A stretch of DNA of 37,495 bases from an uncultured Ligilactobacillus sp. (GTDB lineage: Bacteria > Bacillota > Bacilli > Lactobacillales > Lactobacillaceae): NCBI GenBank assembly GCA_934215475.1, contig CAKPZY010000018.1, forward strand, positions 1 through 37,495. The letters run 5' to 3'. The stretch's first letter is position 1. Each line of letters begins with the position of its first letter. Positions 7,184-17,494 of the stretch are shown piece by piece. Position numbers and translations under genes: made by a program. The notes under the pieces are model-generated. The model saw only the letters and a program-made list of their open reading frames with translations, was not told where the DNA came from and ran no database searches.

Positions 7184-8458
7184 ATGGAAGGATTTGAAAA
7201 GTTTTATCGTAAAAGCTGGGACCAGCGCTTGTCAGTTTTGAAAGCTGAGAAAAAGCTGACAGAAAAACAAATACTTTTATTAAAACAATGCGCTGTCTTT
7301 CCGGAAATTGGTGACACACAAATTGAAAATTTTATTACCCAGTATCATCTACCAGAGGGTCTAGCCCTAAACTTTATGATCGACGGTCAAGAGTATTTAA
7401 TACCGATGGTGACTGAGGAACCCTCGGTCATTGCAGGGGCAAGCCATGGAGCTGCGATCGTTAAGACAAGCGGTGGTTTTAAAACAGAGATCAAGCAACG
7501 AGCGATGAGGGGCCAGGTCGTTATTGAAAATGTCTCTGAACCTGAAAAACTGAGACAGCTTTTATTGAAGAAAAAAAATGACATCTTAAGAAGCGCAGCA
7601 GCTTCTCATCCATCGATTATTCGTCGCGATGGCGGCCCATTGGCTCTGCGAGTTAGGGTACTCGCCAAAGATCTTGTTTCATTAGATTTGATCATCGATA
7701 CTAAAGAAGCCATGGGAGCTAACATGATCAACACGATGCTCGAGGCAGTGGCTGAGCAGCTGCGGCATGAGTGTCATTTAGACGTTCTAATGGCGATTTT
7801 GTCAAATTATTCTACCGAATGTTTAACGACTTCTGTTTGTCGGATAAAAACAGCGGCTTTAGCTAAAAAGGGCCTTTCTGGCTCAGAAATTGCCCATAAG
7901 GTCGCACAGGCCAGCCGGGTCGCCCAGTTGGATCCATATCGAGCAGTGACTCACAACAAAGGGATCATGAACGGCATCGATGCGGTCGTCATTGCCAGCG
8001 GTAATGACTGGCGGGCAACAGAAGCAGCGATCCAGGCGTATGCGGCTAGGGATGGGCAATACCGTGGCCTTAGTACCTGGCAAGTAGTTGATGACTGTTT
8101 GTGCGGGAGCTTAACGATCCCTGTGCCAATCGGTTCTGTTGGCGGATCCATCAGTATTGTGCCATTAGTGAAGGTCAATTCTCAATTACGCCAAGAACAA
8201 GGCGTCAAAAATCTGCAAAAAATTATTGTTAGTGTGGGACTGGCACAAAACCTGGCTGCTTTGTATGCATTGGTAACAGACGGCATCCAACAAGGCCATA
8301 TGAACTTGCAACTGAAGTCTTTGGCTGCAGCAGCGGGAGCCAAAGGCGCTGAAATAACTCAGGTTGTTACCAGCTTGAAAAACATGCAGCAAAAAGATCT
8401 GGCTACCGCTAAACAAATTTTACAAGAAATTAGGAATAAGGAGCATACTAATGAGTAA
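7184..8458 (+). CDS. mvaA: Hydroxymethylglutaryl-CoA reductase, class II (mevalonate pathway)
   Basis: Makes mevalonate from HMG-CoA for isoprenoids such as undecaprenyl phosphate; 424 residues, normal for the soluble class II enzyme. Catalytic regions are intact: MVTEEPSVIAGAS near 75-87 (catalytic Glu), DTKEAMGANMINTMLEA (substrate/cofactor region), HNKGIMNGIDAV (Lys), ASGNDWRATEA (Asp), and QQGHMNLQLKSLA near the C-terminus (His). The dimer motif usually written ENVIG reads ENFIT. Start ATG 7184 follows AAGCAGGG. The stop overlaps the start of the next gene by 8 nt (8451-8458), so the two are translationally coupled; a sirtuin gene follows. No other mevalonate gene is present in the window. 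Confidence 0.95.
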   Translation: MEGFEKFYRKSWDQRLSVLKAEKKLTEKQILLLKQCAVFPEIGDTQIENFITQYHLPEGLALNFMIDGQEYLIPMVTEEPSVIAGASHGAAIVKTSGGFKTEIKQRAMRGQVVIENVSEPEKLRQLLLKKKNDILRSAAASHPSIIRRDGGPLALRVRVLAKDLVSLDLIIDTKEAMGANMINTMLEAVAEQLRHECHLDVLMAILSNYSTECLTTSVCRIKTAALAKKGLSGSEIAHKVAQASRVAQLDPYRAVTHNKGIMNGIDAVVIASGNDWRATEAAIQAYAARDGQYRGLSTWQVVDDCLCGSLTIPVPIGSVGGSISIVPLVKVNSQLRQEQGVKNLQKIIVSVGLAQNLAALYALVTDGIQQGHMNLQLKSLAAAAGAKGAEITQVVTSLKNMQQKDLATAKQILQEIRNKEHTNE

Positions 8459-9404
8459 ACAGCAGTTAAGTGCAAAAGTGTTAGATTTGATTGAACAAGT
8501 CAAAACAATTTCTAAAAAAGACTTGAATATTTCTTTCAAAGACGAAAAGAAAGGGTGGCTTTCCAGTGACCAAGCTCAAGTATATTTACATCACGGTCAA
8601 TTGCAGTTGGATGTCTACGATATAACAGCACCAGATTACACTGTTTCGCATGAGCTTTTACATTTGCTGCTGCTGGCAAAAGATACACCACAGATCAGTT
8701 TTCACATGACTACTGGGGATGCTGAACGTGATTCTAAGATAATGGCAGCTGGGATGGAATTATACGATACTGTTTTGCATTTACAGATCTATCCTAAGCA
8801 AACAGAATTAGGCTTAATAGACGATGAGATCACAGAACAGTATTATCAAGGTATCCTAGCTCAACTCAAACCAGAAAAAGACAGCCAAGTTGATCAATGG
8901 ATGGTCTTAAGAACAGTCAAGCTCGTTGACGCACTTGTTTTCTTTGCTGGTAAGCAGTCAGAAGCAGAACACAAGTTACATGATTTATATCCGCGTTCTT
9001 TTACTGCGGCTAAAAAATTATATACAATTTTGCTCAATAAAGAAGTTTCTGGCCCGCAAAAGATCAGGGCTGCAGTTGTTAAGCTCTGGCGCGGCTTTGA
9101 TGAGCAACTAGACGCATGGGGTTTAAATGGATTAGGGTTAAATGATTTTATTAGTTTGGAACCTGTTTTGAGTGAGCGACAGACAAGATTGGAGGTAACC
9201 CAATTATTTGAAGTTTATCATTCTTCGTTACAGGATAATTTACATTTCCGTCCAGCTTATATCGTTCGTTATCGTTCTGATAAACAGAATTCTTTTGTAC
9301 TGCCTGAACCGGCAAAGGATAAGGAAAAGATATTTCGCAATTTCTATGCTGCTAAGATTGGGGAGATGTTACCGCAGATGCACGTTGAATATTTGCTGAG
9401 GTAA
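8451..9404 (+). CDS. IpaB/EvcA-type lactobacillar protein with a HELLH zincin-like motif
   Basis: 317 residues, soluble, no signal peptide or membrane segment. It resembles a family carried by lactobacilli under the uninformative name 'IpaB/EvcA family protein' (recognised from memory). Visible motif: TVSHELLHLLLL, giving HELLH at residues 67-71, the HExxH zinc-peptidase signature inside a hydrophobic helix. Glu103 in AAGMELYDTVLH, about 32 residues on, could be the third ligand as in gluzincins and IrrE/ImmA-like proteins. The rest is helical and of unknown fold. ATG 8451 follows AAGGAG and overlaps the mvaA stop. The sirtuin starts 43 nt downstream with no terminator between. Peptidase activity is inference. 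Confidence 0.7.
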   Translation: MSKQQLSAKVLDLIEQVKTISKKDLNISFKDEKKGWLSSDQAQVYLHHGQLQLDVYDITAPDYTVSHELLHLLLLAKDTPQISFHMTTGDAERDSKIMAAGMELYDTVLHLQIYPKQTELGLIDDEITEQYYQGILAQLKPEKDSQVDQWMVLRTVKLVDALVFFAGKQSEAEHKLHDLYPRSFTAAKKLYTILLNKEVSGPQKIRAAVVKLWRGFDEQLDAWGLNGLGLNDFISLEPVLSERQTRLEVTQLFEVYHSSLQDNLHFRPAYIVRYRSDKQNSFVLPEPAKDKEKIFRNFYAAKIGEMLPQMHVEYLLR

Positions 9405-9447
9405 AAATGAAGATGATTTTTGTCAAATTGAAAGGAAGTTCTTTATA

Positions 9448-10152
9448 ATGACAGAACTCAATGATTTGTTGAATAAAGCGCAACATATCGTTTTTATGAC
9501 AGGTGCAGGGGTTTCCACCGCTTCGGGTATCCCCGATTATCGTTCTAAAAATGGTTTGTATTCTGGCCAAGAATCTCCTGAGTATTTGTTGAGCAATGAA
9601 TGCCTGGCTAATGAGCCCAAAAAATATTATAAGTTCGTTACAAAAAGTATGATTTACCCTGATGCCAAGCCAAATGTTATCCATGAAAAAATGGCGGATT
9701 TTGCCAAGAAAAAGGGTGCCATGGTCATTACGCAAAATATAGATGGCTTACACAGCCAGGCAGGAACACCGCCGGAAAACCTGGTAGAGTTTCACGGAAA
9801 CTTGCGGGATATATACTGTACAAAATGCGGTAAATCAGCCACGCTGGAAGAATATCAGCAAGATATGCACCACAAAAATTGTGGCGGGATCTTGCGCAGC
9901 CGCATCGTGTTATACGGGGAACCGATAGATCAAGATAATTTGCGCCGTTCTTTAGAAGCTGTTTCAGCTGCAGATTTGATCGTAGTGGTTGGAACGTCAT
10001 TTGTGGTTTATCCATTCGCAGGTTTGATTTCATATCGCTCACCGGAAGCTAAGCTGGTTGCGGTCAATAATCAACGAATTACGCTGCCTTCTAATGGGAT
10101 AATGATCAAAAATGATGCTACTGATGAGTTTGCGAAATTAAGTGTTGAATAA
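9448..10152 (+). CDS. Sir2-family NAD-dependent protein deacylase
   Basis: 234 residues. NAD-binding GAGVSTASGIPDYRS (residues 19-33), TQNIDGLH (95-102) and the catalytic histidine in EFHG (His116) are intact; a VVGTSFVVYPFAGL segment closes the Rossmann core. It removes acyl groups from lysine using NAD+. The zinc module is unusual: Cys124-x-x-Cys127 is canonical but the second pair is His142-Lys-Asn-Cys145, giving C-C-H-C coordination. RPDVVLFGE of relatives reads RSRIVLYGE. ATG 9448 follows AAAGGAAG. It is last in the mvaA unit and is followed by a strong terminator. Substrates are unknown. Confidence 0.92.
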   Translation: MTELNDLLNKAQHIVFMTGAGVSTASGIPDYRSKNGLYSGQESPEYLLSNECLANEPKKYYKFVTKSMIYPDAKPNVIHEKMADFAKKKGAMVITQNIDGLHSQAGTPPENLVEFHGNLRDIYCTKCGKSATLEEYQQDMHHKNCGGILRSRIVLYGEPIDQDNLRRSLEAVSAADLIVVVGTSFVVYPFAGLISYRSPEAKLVAVNNQRITLPSNGIMIKNDATDEFAKLSVE

Positions 10153-10172
10153 GTAATGACTAAAGGGACAAA

Positions 10173-10212
10173 AACAGAAGCATGGTGAGCGCGCCATGTT
10201 TCTGTTATTTTT
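10173..10212 (+). terminator. Terminator of the mvaA-sirtuin unit
   Basis: AACAGAAGCATGG (10173-10185), 8-nt loop, CCATGTTTCTGTT (10194-10206): a 13-bp stem with one wobble, then ATTTTT. It lies 20 nt after the sirtuin stop. Confidence 0.85.
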
Positions 10213-10325
10213 AATGAAAACTTTTGAAACTTGGTAAATGACTTAAAATGAACTTCATAAACATTTTAAAACCTGTTGTTTTGTGTATAAATTATTGGAA
10301 ATTAGTGAGAAGCGCAGTGTGAATA

Positions 10326-10334
10326 TGCTATAAT
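10326..10334 (+). promoter_or_regulatory. Extended -10 promoter of metG
   Basis: TGC-TATAAT is a perfect extended -10; no good -35 lies at 17 bp. Transcription would start near 10341, leaving a ~60-nt leader before metG. I see no T-box in the leader. Confidence 0.55.
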
Positions 10335-10374
10335 GTAAGGAATTAGTAGCAAAATTCAGTAAATAAAATTTTGA

Positions 10375-12420
<2,046 letters not shown>

Positions 12421-12435
12421 AAAATAACATTCATG

Positions 12436-12468
12436 AGGTTCGAGAAGGCAACCTTCTCGAACCTTTTT
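12436..12468 (+). terminator. Terminator after metG
   Basis: AGGTTCGAGAAGG (12436-12448), loop CAA, CCTTCTCGAACCT (12452-12464) and a T-run. The 13-bp stem is perfect. No clear promoter is seen in the 47 nt before tatD, so tatD may depend on read-through. Confidence 0.88.
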
Positions 12469-12515
12469 AAAAATAGTTAATCTTGGATCACTTGTGGAAA
12501 AGGGGGGGAGTATGG

Positions 12516-13286
12516 TTGAAAATCTTTGATTCTCATACACACATCAATTCTGCTGAATTTAACAATGATAGGCAAGATGCAATAAAAAGAGCCGCAGCAA
12601 TGGATGTGGATTCTATGCTCGTACTTGGATTTGATCGACCCAGCAGTGAAATATTGTTAGAGTTGATAGACCGTTATCCTCAGGTATATGGGGCAGTTGG
12701 TTGTCATCCTGAGGATAGCAAGTTGTATGATACAAAAATGTCCAGCAGATTGAAAGAGTTACTAAATCATGACAAGATGGTAGCGGTCGGAGAGATTGGA
12801 TTAGATTATCACTGTGATGTAGACCATGATCTGCAAAAGAAAGTTTTCATACAACAACTGCGGTTAGCAAGGAGCTTGCAACTACCGGTCAGTGTTCATA
12901 ACCGAGATGCATTTGAAGATTGTTACTCAATTCTAAAAGAATTTCATGTCGGGGAATTTGGAGGGATCATGCACAGTTTTAATGGGGAACCACGATGGGC
13001 ACAGAAATTTATAGACCTTGGGATGGACCTTTCTTACAGCGGTGTTGTGACATTTAAAAATGCAACGGAGGTCCAAGAAGCGGCAAAGAAAACCCCGTTA
13101 GAGAATTTATTAGTGGAAACTGATGCTCCTTATTTAACTCCGGTCCCGTACAGAGGACAGCAAAATGAGCCGGCAATGACGCGGTATACAGTTGAGTTTA
13201 TTGCACAGTTAAAAAAGATGAGTGGTCAAGAAGTGGCGCAGGCCACATATCAAAATACGAAAAGAGTCTTACACATCCATGACTAA
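12516..13286 (+). CDS. TatD-family metal-dependent deoxyribonuclease (YabD-like)
   Basis: 256 residues, the usual TatD length. The TIM-barrel metal ligands are visible: FDSHTHIN at the N-terminus, [22 protein letters not shown] and [10 protein letters not shown]. The family has 3'-5' DNase activity and roles in DNA repair or turnover. Start: TTG 12516 lies about 6 nt after GGGGGGGAG; reading from the upstream TTG 12483 would put that site inside the gene. The stop overlaps the rnmV start by 8 nt (13279-13286). The tatD-rnmV-rsmA order is widespread in Firmicutes. Confidence 0.92.
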   Translation: MKIFDSHTHINSAEFNNDRQDAIKRAAAMDVDSMLVLGFDRPSSEILLELIDRYPQVYGAVGCHPEDSKLYDTKMSSRLKELLNHDKMVAVGEIGLDYHCDVDHDLQKKVFIQQLRLARSLQLPVSVHNRDAFEDCYSILKEFHVGEFGGIMHSFNGEPRWAQKFIDLGMDLSYSGVVTFKNATEVQEAAKKTPLENLLVETDAPYLTPVPYRGQQNEPAMTRYTVEFIAQLKKMSGQEVAQATYQNTKRVLHIHD

Positions 13287-13854
13287 AAAATTAAAGATTC
13301 AAGAAGTCATCGTGGTGGAAGGTAAAGATGATACCAAACGAATTAATATGGCCGTCAACGCAGACACCATCGAAACACGCGGGTCGGCCATCAGCGATGA
13401 GGTTCTGGAACAAATCGATGAATTAAATGAATTAAGGGGGGTCATCGTCTTTACTGATCCTGATTTTTCTGGGGAAAAGATCCGCAAAACGATTCAAGAA
13501 GCTGTCCCAGGGGTCAAGCATGCTTTTTTAAAAAAAAGGGATGCTGTGCCTGAAGGCCAGGGAAGCTTGGGAGTAGAGCATGCTAGTCCAGAAGCGATCA
13601 GAGAAGCTCTGGCACATTTATATACAGAGGCTCCGGAGTCCGAGCCTTTGATCACCCAAAGCGACCTATTAGCAGCAGGTTTGATTTCGGGACATAATGC
13701 TAAGAAAAAGCGCGAGATATTATGTGAATATTTACGGATCGGGTATGTGAACGGCAAGCAGCTGTATAAAAGATTGAATTTGTTTAGAATTACGACTGAA
13801 GAATTTAAACAAGCTTTACTATATGTTAAAAAAATGGAGGACAAAAATGGCTGA
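13279..13854 (+). CDS. rnmV: Ribonuclease M5 (5S rRNA maturation)
   Basis: 191 residues. The Toprim domain occupies the N-terminal half: [13 protein letters not shown] (Glu14) and [15 protein letters not shown] (Asp60-x-Asp62), followed by the M5-specific C-terminal part ([16 protein letters not shown]). It trims both ends of 5S rRNA precursor. Start: ATG 13279 overlaps the tatD stop, with only a weak Shine-Dalgarno (AAAGAG), so translation is probably coupled; the upstream in-frame start at 13222 lies within tatD. Its stop overlaps rsmA by 8 nt, coupling 5S and 16S maturation functions. Confidence 0.95.
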   Translation: MTKKLKIQEVIVVEGKDDTKRINMAVNADTIETRGSAISDEVLEQIDELNELRGVIVFTDPDFSGEKIRKTIQEAVPGVKHAFLKKRDAVPEGQGSLGVEHASPEAIREALAHLYTEAPESEPLITQSDLLAAGLISGHNAKKKREILCEYLRIGYVNGKQLYKRLNLFRITTEEFKQALLYVKKMEDKNG

Positions 13855-14746
13855 TTATGAAAAGCCTGAAATTGGGTCTGTTACGCGAACAAGGGCCATT
13901 ATGGAGACTTATGGCTTAACTTTTAAAAAAAGTCTAGGTCAAAACTTTTTAACAGATCTAAATGTTCTAAAAAAAATCGTTAAAGCAGCAAAAGTTAATA
14001 AGGAGGACGATGTGGTAGAGATCGGTCCGGGTATTGGAGCATTGACTGAACAATTGGCCAAAAAAGCGCATCAAGTCGTCGCTTTAGAGATCGATCAACG
14101 CTTGTTGCCAGTTTTGGCCGAGACCCTGGCAGATTATTCAAACGTCCAAGTCATCCATAAAGACATATTGCAAACTGACCTGACACAACTGATCGGTCAG
14201 TATTTTGACGGAAGTCATCCGGTCAAAATTGTGGCTAATTTACCGTATTACATCACTACACCCATAGTTTTGCACTTGTTAGATGAGCAGGCAGCTTTTC
14301 AATCTATCACCGTTATGATGCAAAAAGAAGTAGCTGCACGTTTGACTGCTTCTCCCGGGACCAAAGACTATGGCTCTTTGACAGTTGGCGTAGCTTATTT
14401 TACTCATACAAAGATTGCTTTTTTTGTTCCCAAAACGGTTTTTGTGCCTGCGCCTAAGGTTGATTCAGCTATCGTTGTTTTGTCAAAGAGAAGGGACAAT
14501 AAATATCAACCAAAAAATGAGAAGAATTTCCAACGGTTAGTAAGCGGCAGCTTTATGCATAAACGAAAAAGTTTATGGAATAATTTGTTAGCTTTGTATG
14601 GGAAAGAGGCAAGTGTCAAAGAAATTATTTCTAAATCTTTAAAAAATGCTCAGATCGATCCGGGGATCAGGGCAGAACGGTTAAGTGTGGCAGATTTTGT
14701 CCGGTTGAGTGACAAACTAGAAGAGAACAGACTGTTTCCAAAATGA
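13847..14746 (+). CDS. rsmA: 16S rRNA dimethyladenosine transferase
   Basis: 299 residues. It dimethylates two adjacent adenines near the 3' end of 16S r[12 protein letters not shown] is the N-terminal signature; [16 protein letters not shown] (~57-71) is the SAM-binding motif; [18 protein letters not shown] and [11 protein letters not shown] are motifs II to IV. The C-terminal helical domain has VDSAIVVL and [12 protein letters not shown]. Start ATG 13847 follows GGAGG by about 5 nt and overlaps the rnmV stop. Loss gives kasugamycin resistance in other bacteria. Confidence 0.97.
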   Translation: MADYEKPEIGSVTRTRAIMETYGLTFKKSLGQNFLTDLNVLKKIVKAAKVNKEDDVVEIGPGIGALTEQLAKKAHQVVALEIDQRLLPVLAETLADYSNVQVIHKDILQTDLTQLIGQYFDGSHPVKIVANLPYYITTPIVLHLLDEQAAFQSITVMMQKEVAARLTASPGTKDYGSLTVGVAYFTHTKIAFFVPKTVFVPAPKVDSAIVVLSKRRDNKYQPKNEKNFQRLVSGSFMHKRKSLWNNLLALYGKEASVKEIISKSLKNAQIDPGIRAERLSVADFVRLSDKLEENRLFPK

Positions 14747-14837
14747 GCAAGTTCAATATCTATTTGTATTAAAATCAGTGCGGTAATCAAGTTAAGTTAG
14801 ACAATAGTAAAATGAAATAAAAAAGTTGTTATTTTTG

Positions 14838-14866
14838 TTGATGTATAATTGTTGGTGTGGTATAAT
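14838..14866 (+). promoter_or_regulatory. veg promoter
   Basis: TTGATG (14838-14843), a 17-bp spacer, and TG-G-TATAAT (TATAAT at 14861-14866), an extended -10. This fits the strong promoter known for veg in Bacillus. Confidence 0.7.
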
Positions 14867-14909
14867 TGCGTCTTTTGAAAAAAAGTGGTAAAATTGTTTT
14901 TCAGAAGGA

Positions 14910-15161
14910 GTGGATCTAATGCCTGTTACTTTAGCTACGATAAAAAATAAGCTTGACAACCGTATTGGTAATAACTTGACAGTCACAACCCAGGTAGGAC
15001 GTAAAAAAGTTACCACTAGGCATGGGATTTTGCGTGAGACTTTCCCAGCAATTTTCGTTGTGGATCTTGATCAAGATGAAAATGCTGTAAAACGAGTTTC
15101 ATTTAGTTATACCGATGTGTTGACAAAAAATATTGAATTGGACTTTGATAACGTTCAATAA
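14910..15161 (+). CDS. veg: Veg protein
   Basis: 83 residues, the usual size of this conserved small Firmicutes protein. The opening MPVTLATIKNKLDNRIGN and TQVGRKKVTTRHGIL are typical. In Bacillus subtilis Veg stimulates biofilm genes; the biochemical role is unclear and it may bind nucleic acid. Start ATG 14910 follows AGAAGGAG. It sits downstream of rsmA with its own strong promoter and is ended by a hairpin shared with convergent ispE. Confidence 0.93.
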   Translation: MDLMPVTLATIKNKLDNRIGNNLTVTTQVGRKKVTTRHGILRETFPAIFVVDLDQDENAVKRVSFSYTDVLTKNIELDFDNVQ

Positions 15162-15190
15162 TACTGGTTTTATAATTTTTAATAGCATAT

Positions 15191-15247
15191 AAAAAAAGTC
15201 TGACATAACAACTCATTTTAGAAAGTTGAGGTCAGATTATTTTTTTG
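15191..15247. terminator. Terminator between veg and ispE
   Basis: AGTCTGAC...GTCAGATT with an inner CAACT/AGTTG pairing; A-run on the left (15191-15197) and T-run on the right (15240-15246). It can serve both convergent genes. Confidence 0.7.
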
Positions 15248-15248
15248 A

Positions 15249-16121
15249 TTAAAATTTAGGAGAATGTAGAGAAAAAGGCTGGACCAGGTATACTTCGTCG
15301 CAAAAACCACGCAAGCTATTGTAAACACGAACCGCCCGTGAATATTTTTGACAGACACCATAAATAGTTGGACCGGTGCCGCTCATGATTGCAGCTTGAG
15401 CGCCAAACTGGAGCATTTTATTTTTGATCCGCGCGATCTGCGGGCAGTGCTTAGTAGTTATTGGCTCTAAGACGTTACCCATATTTTCTGTGAGCTTGTT
15501 GTAGTCTCCCTGCCTAACTGCTTCTGTCAACGCATTCACATCCAAATGCCCCAGGCGGTCATAATCGACTTGTTTTAATATAAAAGGAGTAGAAACACTA
15601 GTTGGGGGTTTAGCAATGACGAACCACATGGGAGGCAACAAACCTAATGGAGTAATATTTTCCCCTCTTCCGGTAACTAGTGCTGGCTGGCTGTACACAC
15701 AAAAGGGCACGTCTGAATCGATGGTCAGCCCAAGTTGAGCTAGTTCTTTTTTCGTAAGAGATAAGTCCCATATTTTGTTTAGCCCCCGCAGAACTGCTGC
15801 TGCATCAGTTGAACCTCCGCCCATTCCTGCTGCAACGGGAATATTTTTTTTTATAGAAATCTGTAAACCGCTTTTGATATTAAAACGATTTTTTATTTTT
15901 TTAGCAGCCTGATAAGTCAGATTCCGCTGATCGCATGGTAAAAAACTGTTATCAGTTTCAACGGTTATCTGATCATTGTGCGGCAGCACCTTTATGTGGA
16001 TATAATCTGCCAAGTCGATGGCAGTCATGGCCATTTGCCATTCTAAGTGACCATCTTTGTGACAAAACGGAGTATCTAATAATAAGTTAAGTTTTGCCGG
16101 GGCCTTTTCTGTAATCTCCAA
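15249..16121 (-). CDS. ispE: IspE-like GHMP kinase (CDP-methylerythritol kinase family)
   Basis: 290 residues. The N-terminal KAPAKLNLLL (Lys10) and the GHMP ATP loop IPVAAGMGGGSTDAAA (94-109) mark the family; the C-terminal MSGTGPTIYG is intact. In the MEP pathway IspE phosphorylates CDP-methylerythritol, but this genome carries mevalonate-pathway mvaA, so the substrate is uncertain. Near the catalytic aspartate the usual GSDVPF reads DSDVPF (Asp135-Ser-Asp137) and the following YGG reads YSQ. Start TTG 16121 sits behind AAGGTGAG with tight spacing. It is divergent from purR, as commonly found in Firmicutes. Confidence 0.9.
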   Translation of the reverse strand: MEITEKAPAKLNLLLDTPFCHKDGHLEWQMAMTAIDLADYIHIKVLPHNDQITVETDNSFLPCDQRNLTYQAAKKIKNRFNIKSGLQISIKKNIPVAAGMGGGSTDAAAVLRGLNKIWDLSLTKKELAQLGLTIDSDVPFCVYSQPALVTGRGENITPLGLLPPMWFVIAKPPTSVSTPFILKQVDYDRLGHLDVNALTEAVRQGDYNKLTENMGNVLEPITTKHCPQIARIKNKMLQFGAQAAIMSGTGPTIYGVCQKYSRAVRVYNSLRGFCDEVYLVQPFSLHSPKF

Positions 16122-16390
16122 GGTCTCACCTTATTTCTACACGATGTTAAATTTAATTATATCTAGAACTGTGCAAATTTAAAAGTGATTAGAATGTAGT
16201 ATACGGGTAAAAAAAGAAAATGTTGAAATAGAACAAAAATTGCTTGAGCCCAGTTTGTTTATTTTACTTAAGGAAGTCATTTTAGTGTTCGTTTTCCTGC
16301 ATAAAAATATAAATAATTAAAATTTCACCAGTACAATGACTGTTCAACACTCGCGGAGAGGTATTTAAATAAAAACAAATTGACGCTCTT

Positions 16391-16425
16391 TGAAAAAAGT
16401 GGTAGCCTTGTGTTTGCTGGCTACC
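16391..16425 (-). terminator. Minus-strand terminator-like hairpin upstream of ispE
   Basis: On the minus strand GGTAGCC (16425-16419), 11-nt loop, GGCTACC (16407-16401), then AC and a run of six T (16398-16393). It lies about 280 nt before the ispE start. It could be a leader attenuator or the end of a short transcript that starts in the purR promoter region. Confidence 0.45.
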
Positions 16426-16438
16426 AAAACCGAACGTT
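16426..16438 (+). promoter_or_regulatory. PurBox-like site upstream of purR
   Basis: AAAACCGAACGTT compared with the lactococcal PurBox consensus AWWWCCGAACWWT: all but one position agree, including the whole CCGAAC core. It lies about 115 bp upstream of the probable purR -10. Confidence 0.6.
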
Positions 16439-16494
16439 AATTTGTGCTGACACAAGTAGACCAAAAGACTTAAAGCTTTTGAAGGAAAATACAT

Positions 16495-16507
16495 AAACAC
16501 GAACTAT
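16495..16507 (+). promoter_or_regulatory. Second PurBox-like site upstream of purR
   Basis: AAACACGAACTAT matches AWWWCCGAACWWT at 11 of 13 positions, in the same orientation as the first site; the CGAA cores are 69 bp apart. A TATAAT lies at 16554-16559. The arrangement suggests that PurR acts on its own gene. Confidence 0.5.
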
Positions 16508-16609
16508 TTTTTTATTTTGCTGAAAAAAACTACTAAATTACTTAATATTATCGTATAATAACAAATGAAAAATTAAATTTGAGATAGTAAAATTCGTGGA
16601 GGTTAAGTT

Positions 16610-17440
16610 GTGAAAACAAGAAGAAGCGATCGTTTGATCGATATGACTAATTATTTGATGGAGAGACCACACACGCTGATCTCGTTGACTTTTTTTGCTG
16701 ACAGATATGAATCTGCTAAATCCTCGATTTCCGAAGACCTGGCGATCATTAAACGAACATTTAAAACCCGCGGGATCGGTATTTTGGAAACCATCCCTGG
16801 CGCAGCGGGCGGTGCTCGCTTTATCCCATCCATCGACGAGCATGAAGCACGGCAATTCATTGCAGAAATGGTAAAGGAAATGTCGGCAAAAAGCCGCTTG
16901 CTTCCTGGTGGTTACGTTTACTTATCAGACCTTTTGGGGAGACCTGATGTTTTACGCAAGGCTGGGCGGGTCATAGCACGCCAGTATATCGATAAGCAAG
17001 TCGATGCCGTTATGACTGTTGCTACTAAAGGCGTACCAATTGCACAGAGTGTGTCTGAATATTTGAATGTTCCCTTTGTGATCTTGCGTCGAGACTCAAA
17101 AATAACGGAAGGTGCCACGGTTTCTGTTAATTACGTCTCAGGTTCGAGTGAAAGGATCGAGAAGATGGAACTCTCTAAGCGCAGCCTCAAACAAGGATCT
17201 CATGTTCTTGTAGTAGATGATTTTATGAAGGGCGGCGGGACAGTTAATGGAATGAAATCAATGATCGAAGAATTTGATTCAGAATTAGTTGGGATCACAG
17301 TCTTTGCAGAAGGCTCCTTTGCCGGCCAGAGAATGGTCGATGATTATACTTCTCTTTTACGGGTAGATCAAGTAAATACAAGGGACAAAACGATTCATGT
17401 GAGTGCAGGAAATTATCTAGCCAAAGTTTTTGATAATTGA
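16610..17440 (+). CDS. purR: Purine operon regulator PurR
   Basis: 276 residues. An N-terminal winged helix (KTRRSDRLIDMTNYLMERP, ADRYESAKSSISEDLAII, residues ~1-70) precedes a phosphoribosyltransferase-like domain with the PRPP loop VVDDFMKGGGT (201-211). In Gram-positives it senses PRPP and controls purine genes through PurBoxes; it represses in Bacillus and activates in Lactococcus. Start GTG 16610 follows GGAGG. PurBox-like sites lie in its own upstream region. It is divergent from ispE, and PRPP synthetase (prs) lies 3 kb downstream. Confidence 0.95.
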   Translation: MKTRRSDRLIDMTNYLMERPHTLISLTFFADRYESAKSSISEDLAIIKRTFKTRGIGILETIPGAAGGARFIPSIDEHEARQFIAEMVKEMSAKSRLLPGGYVYLSDLLGRPDVLRKAGRVIARQYIDKQVDAVMTVATKGVPIAQSVSEYLNVPFVILRRDSKITEGATVSVNYVSGSSERIEKMELSKRSLKQGSHVLVVDDFMKGGGTVNGMKSMIEEFDSELVGITVFAEGSFAGQRMVDDYTSLLRVDQVNTRDKTIHVSAGNYLAKVFDN

Positions 17441-17458
17441 AAATAAATAAAATGAGTT

Positions 17459-17494
17459 AACTGGAATGATTTTTATATTGTTCCAGTTTTTATT
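17459..17494 (+). terminator. Terminator after purR
   Basis: AACTGGAA (17459-17466), 14-nt loop, TTCCAGTT (17481-17488) and a T-rich tail; 18 nt after the purR stop. Confidence 0.7.

Noticed and set aside
16282..16500. 72-codon minus-strand open frame between ispE and purR
   Set aside because: No ribosome site, odd composition, and a terminator-like hairpin and PurBox lie inside it; treated as non-coding.
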